A DNA stretch of 64,000 nucleotides from Cryobacterium glaciale (GTDB lineage: Bacteria; Actinomycetota; Actinomycetes; Actinomycetales; Microbacteriaceae). Positions 35,801 through 41,918 of the stretch are shown piece by piece. The stretch is taken from NCBI RefSeq assembly GCF_004402535.1, contig NZ_SOEY01000002.1:86883-150882 (forward strand). The letters run 5' to 3'. Each line of letters opens with the position of its first letter. The first letter of the stretch is position 1. The position numbers and the translations under genes were made by a program. The notes under the pieces are model-generated. The model was not told the DNA's origin and did no database searches. It was given only the letters and a program-made list of their open reading frames with translations.

Positions 35801-36393
35801 CCGGCCACCAGGGTGACGGCGCCATACGTGACAACCGTGGCCGCGCCCGCGCCGCCCCCGTTGCCCGACGAACCTTGAAATCCGGCAATCCCGCCCACGC
35901 CCCCGGCGTATCCGGTGATCGGGTTGGTGCCCGCTGGTGTGACCGCGCTCGTATTACCGCCCGCACCCATCGTGCCGCCCTGACCAACGCCAATCTGCAG
36001 AACCTGGCCCGGAGTCACCGAGATCAATCCGGTCACCATGCCTCGATAGCCGCCCTCAGCGCCGGCTCCCGCGCTGTCGGTGCCACCCCGACCGCCCTGG
36101 CCACCGGTTAGCTTCACGTCCAGCTCGGTCACGCCGTCCGGCACCGTGAACGTCTGTACCGACGTCGAGTACCCGAAGGTCTGCGTGACCGACTCGGTCA
36201 CCGCGGCGGCCGGGGCGACCGGCACAGTCACGATCAGCGATCCGATGACGGCAACCACGGCGACGAAAGCGGGAGCGCGCACGCGCTTCCACAGCGGCAC
36301 CGACGCACCGTGCCGGGCGCCGCTGCTAACCGAAGCGGAGCGATCCCGACGGCGGCTGGGAGCATCCGCTGAAAAAATGGAGGTCTGACGCAT
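29845..36393 (-). CDS. Giant repeat surface protein (Gly-rich head, FN3-like repeats, C-terminal membrane anchor)
   Basis: About 2,182 residues. After a signal peptide (residues ~35-65, ending near VAPAAAV) comes a glycine-rich domain (to ~320) similar to adhesin or glycine-rich sensor heads. Then follow about 12 FN3-like repeats of 80-90 residues (each with an APxAPTI-like start and SGLTNGTxYxVxxRAVNxxG), six repeats of about 81 residues built on TADGFTVTITNxD and ending GxALLAG (about 1370-1850), an Ala-rich helical linker, an Ig-like segment and one membrane helix WWIILAGLIVALVGGLVWFLIA followed by RRRRED. No LPXTG-like sortase signal is seen. It probably extends from the cell surface as an adhesin or scaffold. 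ATG 36393 is preferred over an upstream TTG. Confidence 0.85.
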   Translation of the reverse strand: MRQTSIFSADAPSRRRDRSASVSSGARHGASVPLWKRVRAPAFVAVVAVIGSLIVTVPVAPAAAVTESVTQTFGYSTSVQTFTVPDGVTELDVKLTGGQGGRGGTDSAGAGAEGGYRGMVTGLISVTPGQVLQIGVGQGGTMGAGGNTSAVTPAGTNPITGYAGGVGGIAGFQGSSGNGGGAGAATVVTYGAVTLVAGGAGGGGGSGQFAPTLGRQAEAAPTARTDTTSTNGQPGLNTESICTAGIRCDGGASGGGGGGVSGGMRGNVEFGAGSSTEYFGYGGFPGTSSTASLSGVTATYEFFSGNSANGALTITYSTGIPGVPTAVAGVAGKAAVDLAWAAGSAGGAVVADYVVEYARVSAPSTWSTFADGVSTALSTTVSGLTNGVAYIFRVSAVNEYGAGSVSVVSAAVTPSDVPGAPVLTGMVSGDSALSVAFTAAASDSPVTAYEVSVDSGVWAPVSGVVSPVLVAGLSNDTGYSVRLRAVNAIGAGAASNAVSGTPSTVPGAPTISAVQATSGTAVSVSFTAGFSSGPVTDYEYRVDSGSWVSAGMTASPLLVSGLSAGTLYSISVRAVNGVGGGAVSLPASVTTLSAPAAPTISAVVRGDRSATVSYVAGAEGGSAITGVEYQTGSGGTWTNAGTISSPLLLSGLTNGTEYAVTVRLVNAIGTSAGSAAMMVTPATIAAAPTIVGNTVAGSDQRLSASFTAPSDDGGALITGYEYSTDAGATWRARSDGGSTGSPLQISTLSSDASAALTNGQTYGVELRAVTAVGVGAASALAEGMARTVPSAPSLVSVTGSNAAVQVAFLMASNGGSAISRFEYQLDGGAWANTGSLSSSFTIGSLSNGTNYSVAVRGINAMGDGAASAALTAVPATVASAPTLGTITRSDRTLSIGFTAGNAGGSALTGFEYSTDGGLSWRARTSGSTGSPLVITVLSSDGATRLVNGVAYPVQLRAVNGVGAGSGSVVRSVPPMTPPGVAVVTASAGNGSATFGFTVADDGGSPVTMVQYRLDGGAWIDPATLASPFLVNGLTNGQAYSVQLRTSNNAGFGSASTAVVVTPRTAPDAPTGMTAVVGAGSATVSWVAPQFDGGSAVTGYAVSVWAGSESTTPVSTVVTTDLTATLTGLTNGTTVFVSVAAVNGAGAGAASAPRVSVTPLAKPFAPTISTITAQNTFLRVAFTAGSAGTRAITGYDYQLDGGAWVPVTATTSPIVISGLVNGTTYAVALRAKSAAGIGAASAAVNGTPASVPTTPDSATIVAVPTTNGAVISWPATPANGSPVTSYSVIAWSAASQGVQGSKCSTTGALTCTLTGFSGTQYITVEAANAVGTSTRSSPRVAVTPGAPGVLTSVSGTAGNTNAVLTWAAGTAGSSAISDYKIRYAVAGSNAWNDFSDGVSTGTTTTVTGLTNGTAYDFGISAVNGSGTGPWSPLLLTPIAPGTVPTLGAPVATADGFTVTLTNYDAAVTYALSATNGASFTRSGANITVSALAAGASAALTVNATRTGFTPTSAATSGTALLAGLTPTFGTPVRTADGFTVDITNWDPNYTFVSVVASQGMTSRTDSTITVIGLTAGTSQALTVTTTRGGYASGTGSVTGQALSAGVVPMLSGAVAAADGFTLSITNLSGLYTYGASSTAGLVSLSGGTLSVTGLADGATAVVTVVATRTGFTSTSATASGAALLAGTPPTVSSIRSVRSGFSFDIANFNESVDYTVDSSVGSASRTGSTVTITGLADGQSASVIVEAIRTGYTTTQFVAIGSALLAGVAPVLSDAVSTAGGFTVTITNFSADYAYSVTSASGSVERVDGVITVTGLDVGGQALVMVQADRFGYTSTVAGLVGSALRTGTAAEFSAVTRTADGFTVTIANYDARRGYTLAASAGTAVQSGARITVTGLAAGGTSDVTVTVLRAGDLRAHSTVSGTASLAVVVPTPVVVPGSSVRVPTTNATTRAAVAAAAAAAAAAAEQLAADAAAASAAELAETSETRVPPSVGSGVGAVTMDGVAIEYDVTQDGSTRIFAGVNDTTVSVTPAGSTLPEDATVDLTVPVLGEVTVGVTGFREGSVVEAWVFSTPTFLGEGVVAAGNTMSGDFTLPEQIRAGQHTLVVTGLSATGEEASYSIKLTVTDDSVVEAAPPADTAVDAPAGLDSTWWIILAGLIVALVGGLVWFLIARRRREDDERTA

Positions 36394-36763
36394 ACGAAGC
36401 AATCCAATCCGGCAGTAGACCTTGGGAGGTCTAACAAGAGTCGAACGGATGCGATCGGCATCCCTCTTCCTCGAGCGTACCCAGCCGCATGTCCCCGTCA
36501 GGGCCCGGAGCTCCCTCCAATACTGGGGTCAATCAGCCATTCTGTCCTCCCGCTGCACCCTGTCTCCGCGAAAGCTTCACGCCGCTGTCGCTTCGGTAGG
36601 ACAACACCGGCAACAGCACAATGCCTGGGAGGAGCACGATCTCCTCCTCGACCGGGAAGGCAGAAAACGGGGCAATGAGACGGCCAGCGCGAGACACATC
36701 ATCCATGGGGTAACAGCCCTATCAAGACCAGTCGAGTGATGGCAGGTCCGCGGCATCCGCGGG
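36394..36763. other. Intergenic stretch upstream of the giant gene
   Basis: About 370 bp with no gene-like reading frame. It must carry the promoter of the giant surface-protein gene (start 36393) and the 3' end of the toxin/SseB-like operon. I see no clear -10/-35 pair, no strong terminator and no RNA gene. Confidence 0.6.
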
Positions 36764-37150
36764 CTAGGAACTCGTTAACTCCCGCGCAAAATCCACTGCG
36801 CCAAGGGCCGGGAGCTCAAAACCAAGAGTGCTCCCCGGGTTCACGGTGATGCCAGCGTCCGCAGGAATCCGTCTGAAGAACTCCAGCCCGGCCATGACGA
36901 CCACTGACCGTTCCGGTCGTTCAAATTCCTGCATGAGTTCAGGATGGGTAAAGACTGCCAAGAAACGGTCACCGTCACGTTCGACTACGAGCGGCTCGAA
37001 TTCCCCCACGTCTGTGAAGGGCGCTCGCGATAGCAGAAGAACCTCGGAGGCCGCCAGAGCCCATAACAATGCCTGCACGGGTAGCGCTCCCTGCCGCGCC
37101 TTGACGATGGCGCGTTCAAGAACCGTCGTCGGCCGAGATTCATTTGTCAT
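36764..37150 (-). CDS. SseB-like protein
   Basis: A 128-residue protein resembling the SseB family (ALLWALAASEVLLLSR near residue 30; PLVVERDGDRFLAVFTHPELMQEF near 53-76; GSTLGFELPALGAVDF near the end). SseB-like proteins often accompany T7SS or toxin genes in actinobacteria, where some act as immunity or chaperone-like proteins; the function here is not established. ATG 37150 is chosen because a GGAGAGG Shine-Dalgarno precedes it and its start overlaps the end of the CxxC gene (ATGACAAATGA). It is the last gene of the toxin operon. Confidence 0.7.
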   Translation of the reverse strand: MTNESRPTTVLERAIVKARQGALPVQALLWALAASEVLLLSRAPFTDVGEFEPLVVERDGDRFLAVFTHPELMQEFERPERSVVVMAGLEFFRRIPADAGITVNPGSTLGFELPALGAVDFARELTSS

Positions 37151-37358
37151 TGAGAATGTCCTCTCCAAAATACGTTATGACTTCCTGATCGGTTGCCTCG
37201 AAGGCGAGCCGCTCATCCATAATCCACCAATTCCTGCACACCCTGCACCGGTAAAGTTCGACGTGCATCGGGATATTCTCAACCACGAACAGTGGCCGTT
37301 CAGCCGTCGCCCATTGACGACGGCACACGTCACAACCCTGATCCTCCCATTTCTTCAC
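37140..37358 (-). CDS. Small CxxC protein, likely immunity to the adjacent toxin
   Basis: A 72-residue protein beginning at GTG 37358, which overlaps the toxin stop (GTGA) and has an AGAAGG site at good spacing. It has two CxxC pairs (CDVC and CRVC) that could bind zinc, and an acidic end (ATDQEVITYFGEDILNDK). I do not recognise the family. The position immediately after a polymorphic toxin, with coupled translation, is the standard place for its immunity protein, so that role is inferred. It then overlaps the SseB-like gene downstream. Confidence 0.6.
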   Translation of the reverse strand: MKKWEDQGCDVCRRQWATAERPLFVVENIPMHVELYRCRVCRNWWIMDERLAFEATDQEVITYFGEDILNDK

Positions 37359-40036
37359 AAAAATACCTTCTCTACAGTCCACTCGCCTTTGTCTCCCAGG
37401 ACAAAGCGAAGTGCTCCCGCCGGCACCGTTGTCCCGCCGTCAAGAACGAACTCACGTACAGGATTCACGAGAAAACCGGCCATCGCACCCTCGGTGCGTA
37501 CCGCAGTGTGCCCCCCCTCGAGGAAGTGGTCCCATCCACGCGCATCAGCGGTGACTGGCACACGATAGGGAATGGCATCTACGGGGAAGACCAAGCCATG
37601 AACGCGCTCGCGGTTCAGGTAGGCCTTTTCTGTCCCGGGAGACATGCCGGTGTATCGAGCCGCATCGTGAGCATTTCGGATGATACCCGAGTCTTCGACC
37701 GGCATAACAAAGAAGGGGCGGCCCGGAGCACCAAGCGAACCGGTCGGAGCATCGTAGTACTTCTTCGCGGCTCCTTCATCAAAGAAGGCAACCATATAGT
37801 TGTGTTCTGCGAAAGCTACACGCTGGGCATCGGGCACGACCTGGCCCACAACGGGTGTGTTCAGTTGTTGAACGTTTGGAACTTCGCCGCTATCGGTGCC
37901 GTCGAGGTCGGAGACGTTGACTGGCCTCTCTGTGCGGTCATCACTCGCAGCCGCAGCCGCATCCGCCTCCAACTTGTCGACGTCGGCATCAACGTGATCG
38001 GAGAACGATTGCGAACTCGCATCGAGATCTCCCGGCAGCGTGTCCACATGCTCGCTCAGCGCATCCACATTGCTACTGGGCGTGCCCGCGGAGGGCGCCG
38101 CCGACGCCGACAAACCCACCGGGGTGCTCGGAACGGCATCCGACGTCTCAACAACCGACGGAGTCACACCATCCGGCGCCGCATCCAATGACGCTGGCGC
38201 TGACGTTATCGTCGTGTCATCCGCGGAATCAGACTTTACCGGCACAGAATCGAATTCACGAGCGGCTGGCGTTGATTCCGGGTCGGACGGAGACGCGGCC
38301 GACCGTACCGGGTCGGTGTCAGCACCGTCTCGAACCGGTGCAGTGCCAGCAGCCGAGTAGGAAACCGGCTGCGGAGAGTCTGCACGCGGCGGAGCCGAGG
38401 GCGCATCAGAGCGAGCCGCGGCGGTTGCAGCAGGTGGAACATCGGCAGCAGCCTGGTCGCTCGCGCGGGGCGCGTCAACGTCCGGTCGAACCACAGAGCC
38501 GGCAGCCGCAACCGGAGGCATCGCCTCGGTTCCCTGCACGCGGGGAGCGTCGACATCCGCTCGAGGAGCAGCACCACCGGCAACCGATGAGCTCGCCGTC
38601 GACCCGGCAACCTGCGGTCCGTCGACCGTGCGCACGCTGGCCTGCGCACCCGCGGCAGCGCCAACGGGAGCCGCACCCGGAACAGCCGGGGCGTTCACTG
38701 CGCCCGGAGAGGTCGTCGTTCCGCCCTGAGTCGGGGTGCCAGCGGGCACGGCGCCGCCACGGCCCCGCCGAGTGAACGCCGCAGCACCACCACCGACAGC
38801 CCCGCCGGCGACAGTGCCGAGCACGATGGTCTGGGCGTTGAACGAACCCTCCGCGATCAGCGACGACACCCCACCCTCGACACCACCACCGGCAGCATTC
38901 GACACCGTCTGAATGATGAGGCCGTCGGCGTTACGACCCAACCGTCTGGCGATACTGCCCACACCACCGACGAAACCACCGCCAACCACCGCCCCGACAC
39001 CAGCGGCGAACACGTTCCTACCAAAACCGTTGAATCCTGCCTCGGTGACCGTTGCGGCCACCGTGCTCGACACAATGTCGCGCCCAAGGCGAGTTCCCAC
39101 GATCCGCACTGTGATGTTGGCCACCCGGCTCTGCACCGCGAAGAACCGCACCGTGATGCGGCCGGCCGTCGCCGACACCCGACTGATGATCGCGACCACG
39201 CGGCCGCCCACCACCGCCACGCGAACCGCCAACGCCGCCGCACCCACCCCCGCTGAAATGCCCGCGGTGAACAACGCCAGTGCCGCACTGATCCCGGCGG
39301 TCAGCGCGATCTCCACCGCCAATTGCTGCAGCAGCTTCCACACCTCAGCGTGGGCACTCTCCACATCCCCGGCATACTCGGTGCACGACTCCGACAGCGA
39401 TCGAGCCTCCGTTGCCAACGCCCGCACGTCGGTGGCCAGCCCCGACACCATCGTCGTAATGCCCGCAACTTCCACCGACTGAGCGGATGCCAACGGCTGG
39501 TCCGCACGCTCAATCTCCGTCGCCAGGGCAGTCAGGTCATCGGCGATCGTCGTCCACGCACCACTGGCACTGGTGAGCTTGCCCACGTCAGCATTCGGCC
39601 AGAGATTGCCGACAAAGTCCTTGATCCATTCCCACACCGCCGCGTCCGGAGTGGCCGACGGGTCGCCGCCGAACGCCGACGGGGGCAGCCCTAAGCCGGC
39701 ATCGAGCATGCCAGACCGCACGCTGAAGCCCGCGGGTACTGCTGCGTTGCCCGCCGAGAACTGTTCCGCTTGTTGGTGCATCTGGCCGGTCTGCATGACC
39801 CCGCGGTCGAGGCCGCGCAGCCGGCTTGCCGCAGCTCTCACGGCTTCGATCACCGTCGCGGTGCTGGCGTCGTAGCCCCGCGCCCAGCCCTCGCCCCCCG
39901 GGTCATCGCCGGCCATGTTGGCGAAGGGTCGCAACGACCCAACGGCGCTCGACGCAACGCGCACCGCCGAGGTCGAACAACTGTCGAGCAGGTCCGCCGC
40001 CGTCACATAGTCATACGGATCAACCCGAACACTCAT
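37355..40036 (-). CDS. Large T7SS-type polymorphic toxin with variable C-terminal domain
   Basis: 893 residues, ATG 40036. Residues ~1-100 form a helical WXG-like secretion domain (GEGWARGYDASTATVIEAVRAA). Residues ~240-430 are hydrophobic and Gly/Ala/Val rich (ALALFTAGISAGVGAAALAV; GAVVGGGFVGGVGSIARRLG). A long Pro/Ala/Asp/Ser linker (~430-720) follows. The last ~160 residues are a globular domain with conserved-looking stretches (RYTGMSPGTEKAYLNRE; LEGGHTAVRTEG; EFVLDGGTTVPAGALRFVLG) that would be the effector. The ending is vaguely like ADP-ribosyltransferase or related NAD-using folds, but I cannot assign it. Three WXG100-like genes upstream and the EssC-like ATPase complete the delivery system. 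Confidence 0.75.
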   Translation of the reverse strand: MSVRVDPYDYVTAADLLDSCSTSAVRVASSAVGSLRPFANMAGDDPGGEGWARGYDASTATVIEAVRAAASRLRGLDRGVMQTGQMHQQAEQFSAGNAAVPAGFSVRSGMLDAGLGLPPSAFGGDPSATPDAAVWEWIKDFVGNLWPNADVGKLTSASGAWTTIADDLTALATEIERADQPLASAQSVEVAGITTMVSGLATDVRALATEARSLSESCTEYAGDVESAHAEVWKLLQQLAVEIALTAGISAALALFTAGISAGVGAAALAVRVAVVGGRVVAIISRVSATAGRITVRFFAVQSRVANITVRIVGTRLGRDIVSSTVAATVTEAGFNGFGRNVFAAGVGAVVGGGFVGGVGSIARRLGRNADGLIIQTVSNAAGGGVEGGVSSLIAEGSFNAQTIVLGTVAGGAVGGGAAAFTRRGRGGAVPAGTPTQGGTTTSPGAVNAPAVPGAAPVGAAAGAQASVRTVDGPQVAGSTASSSVAGGAAPRADVDAPRVQGTEAMPPVAAAGSVVRPDVDAPRASDQAAADVPPAATAAARSDAPSAPPRADSPQPVSYSAAGTAPVRDGADTDPVRSAASPSDPESTPAAREFDSVPVKSDSADDTTITSAPASLDAAPDGVTPSVVETSDAVPSTPVGLSASAAPSAGTPSSNVDALSEHVDTLPGDLDASSQSFSDHVDADVDKLEADAAAAASDDRTERPVNVSDLDGTDSGEVPNVQQLNTPVVGQVVPDAQRVAFAEHNYMVAFFDEGAAKKYYDAPTGSLGAPGRPFFVMPVEDSGIIRNAHDAARYTGMSPGTEKAYLNRERVHGLVFPVDAIPYRVPVTADARGWDHFLEGGHTAVRTEGAMAGFLVNPVREFVLDGGTTVPAGALRFVLGDKGEWTVEKVFL

Positions 40037-40038
40037 CG

Positions 40039-40329
40039 CTACCCCACCCACATCGTCGACGCCGACGACTGAGCCGCCTCATAATTCGTAGCCGCTTCCC
40101 TCGCCCACGCCTGCAAATCAACCGCACCCGCATGCATCACGGCAGCCCCGGCCGACCACACCGACACCTTCTGCAAAAACTCGACCGACGCCGCCCCACT
40201 CCAGGCAGCAGCGGCCTGACCCGACGCCCCCTCGGCATGGCCCTGCAACACCGCGCAGTAGTCGGCCAGATCAGCCAACGCCTGCTCCACAGCGCGAATC
40301 TGCGCGGCATCGTGACGCTGCACACTCAC
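40039..40329 (-). CDS. WXG100-like protein 3
   Basis: A 96-residue helical protein with an AAWSGAASVEFL turn at about residues 40-51, the W-S-G turn of WXG100 hairpins. GTG 40329 overlaps the stop of the preceding WXG100 gene (GTGA) and has GGAGG six bases upstream. Its stop is two bases from the toxin ATG, so it is probably the toxin's secretion partner or chaperone. Confidence 0.75.
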   Translation of the reverse strand: MSVQRHDAAQIRAVEQALADLADYCAVLQGHAEGASGQAAAAWSGAASVEFLQKVSVWSAGAAVMHAGAVDLQAWAREAATNYEAAQSSASTMWVG

Positions 40330-40661
40330 GACTGGCCTCCGGTACGAATATCGCCCACCGCAATCGTCGACGTGCGCGTCTGACTGGTCAGCTGCGCCTC
40401 CAACGTCTCGTAGCCGCCCTCGGCCAGGTTCAACCGCAGCGCAATATCCGCCAACGCCGCCCGCGTCGTCGCCGCCGATTGCAACCACGACTGCCAGCCG
40501 CCACCAAACGCCGCGGCCGCCTCACCGTCCCACGAATTGCCCACTACACCGTTGACCACAGCGCTCACCTGAGACACCCGTGCGTCAAAATCAGCCAACG
40601 CAGCCGAAATCGACGCCGCAGAATATCCCAGCGCCGGAGTACTCACTCTGAACTGTGACAT
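40326..40661 (-). CDS. WXG100-like protein 2
   Basis: A 111-residue protein with a central NSWDGEAAAAFGGGWQSWLQ segment (W-D-G turn) between two predicted helices, as in ESAT-6-like proteins. ATG 40661 is preceded by GGAGGGGCG. The C-terminal 25 residues are polar and may be unstructured. It likely dimerises with one of its WXG100 neighbours and is exported by the ATPase encoded at 41.9-46.3 kb. Confidence 0.8.
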   Translation of the reverse strand: MSQFRVSTPALGYSAASISAALADFDARVSQVSAVVNGVVGNSWDGEAAAAFGGGWQSWLQSAATTRAALADIALRLNLAEGGYETLEAQLTSQTRTSTIAVGDIRTGGQS

Positions 40662-40756
40662 CGCCCCTCCATCAACGGTTCGTCCGCACCACCCAACGGT
40701 GGAACGGATGCGTGCTTCGAACGCCGCCCCTGCGGCCCCCGATCAAGCGTGAATCG

Positions 40757-41050
40757 TTACGCGCGGAACGTGTTGGCGATGTTGCTCTCCGACTCTTCGT
40801 AGGCGAGAGCCGCCTTCGAGAGCTGGTCGGAGATTCCATTGAGCGATTCCTTGAGCTGCAGGCCGGCAGCGTCCCACTGCTCGAACAGCTCGTTGAAGCT
40901 CTGCGATGCAGCGCCACCCCACTCACCCGAGACCAAACCGCCCACGAGCGACTTCAAGTTCGACAACTGCGACTCAATCGATTGCGCACCAGACGCCAAC
41001 TGATTGGCAACACCAGAAAGCGATTCCGACGTGACTGTGATTTCTGCCAT
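40757..41050 (-). CDS. WXG100 (ESAT-6-like) protein 1
   Basis: A 97-residue protein from ATG 41050 with the hairpin turn GEWGGAASQSFNELFEQWD (W-G-G) near residues 41-60 and a C-terminal YEESESNIANTFRA, where the YxxxE-like pattern (Y..ES) resembles the T7SS export signal. It is the most canonical of the three. Its start lies about 175 bp from the end of the FHA/zinc-ribbon gene, a gap that may contain its own promoter. Confidence 0.88.
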   Translation of the reverse strand: MAEITVTSESLSGVANQLASGAQSIESQLSNLKSLVGGLVSGEWGGAASQSFNELFEQWDAAGLQLKESLNGISDQLSKAALAYEESESNIANTFRA

Positions 41051-41224
41051 GATCTTGACCCCCGCGTTGATACCCCCGCGCCCCCCACTGAGGCGGTAGA
41101 CCGTATCTCCCATGTCTAACCTACGACGACACCAACCGCAAACGACAGGGGCACATAGGCAGGCGAATTCGCATATTCGTTTTGTTTTTTGTCACCTTTG
41201 CACCAACCCGGTTGTTCCTGGCCG

Positions 41225-41863
41225 CTACAGCACGTCGATGGCGGCTGATCCCAGCCACAGCCGGTCACCGGGTTGGAGATACACCGGGGCTTCCGCCTGC
41301 AAAACCTGGCGGTGCCCGGCCCGTTCAATTTCCGATCCGTTGGCCGATCCCAGGTCGGTGACGGTCGGCGGGCTCGTTCGACTATCGACGGCGATATGCG
41401 CGCGGGACACCTGGCGGGAGTCGTCGGGCACAACGACGCCCACGAACCCGGCAGGAACGGCTTTGCCGCTCGGCTTACGGCCGAAGATGATGCCCCCGGT
41501 CAGTTCGACGATCTGGCCCGATTGGAAGCGCACCGCGCGCGCGACGGCGATCGGGCCTGCCACAGCGGATGCCGCGGGCGGGTCGGCCGGCTGCCCCGGC
41601 GTGGCCGGCGGGCTGGGAACCCCAGCTGCCATTCCCGGTGCAGCGGTATTGATCGGCGGCAGCGGAACGGGCGCCGGCGCGGCCATGGGGCGCGGCGAGC
41701 CAACGACGGGCGGGCGCGACGACGCGGTATTGCCGCCGAATGGCGGCGGCACCGCAGACCGGGCTGAGGAGGGCACGGGCTGCGAAACGAGCTGCCCACA
41801 GGCCGAGCAGAACATGCTGTTGGGCTTGACGGGTGCATCACAGAAGCGGCACTGCGCACTCAT
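41225..41863 (-). CDS. Zinc-ribbon plus FHA-domain protein
   Basis: A 212-residue soluble protein. The N-terminal zinc ribbon has CRFC ... CSAC (residues ~5-22), followed by a Pro/Ala-rich linker and an FHA domain (about 115-212) with FGRKPSG, SRAHIAVD and DLGSANGS, the phosphothreonine-binding pattern. It probably senses kinase-dependent phosphorylation and recruits partners to the secretion complex. It lies 55 bp downstream of the EssC-like gene. FHA proteins are common T7SS regulators. Confidence 0.82.
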   Translation of the reverse strand: MSAQCRFCDAPVKPNSMFCSACGQLVSQPVPSSARSAVPPPFGGNTASSRPPVVGSPRPMAAPAPVPLPPINTAAPGMAAGVPSPPATPGQPADPPAASAVAGPIAVARAVRFQSGQIVELTGGIIFGRKPSGKAVPAGFVGVVVPDDSRQVSRAHIAVDSRTSPPTVTDLGSANGSEIERAGHRQVLQAEAPVYLQPGDRLWLGSAAIDVL

Positions 41864-41918
41864 GCGATCACCTCATCTACAACGCCAGGTCGACGCCCCT
41901 CCATGGTACGTCATGCCC

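Noticed and set aside
29845..36393. Sortase-anchored surface protein
   Set aside because: No LPXTG or close variant before the C-terminal membrane helix.
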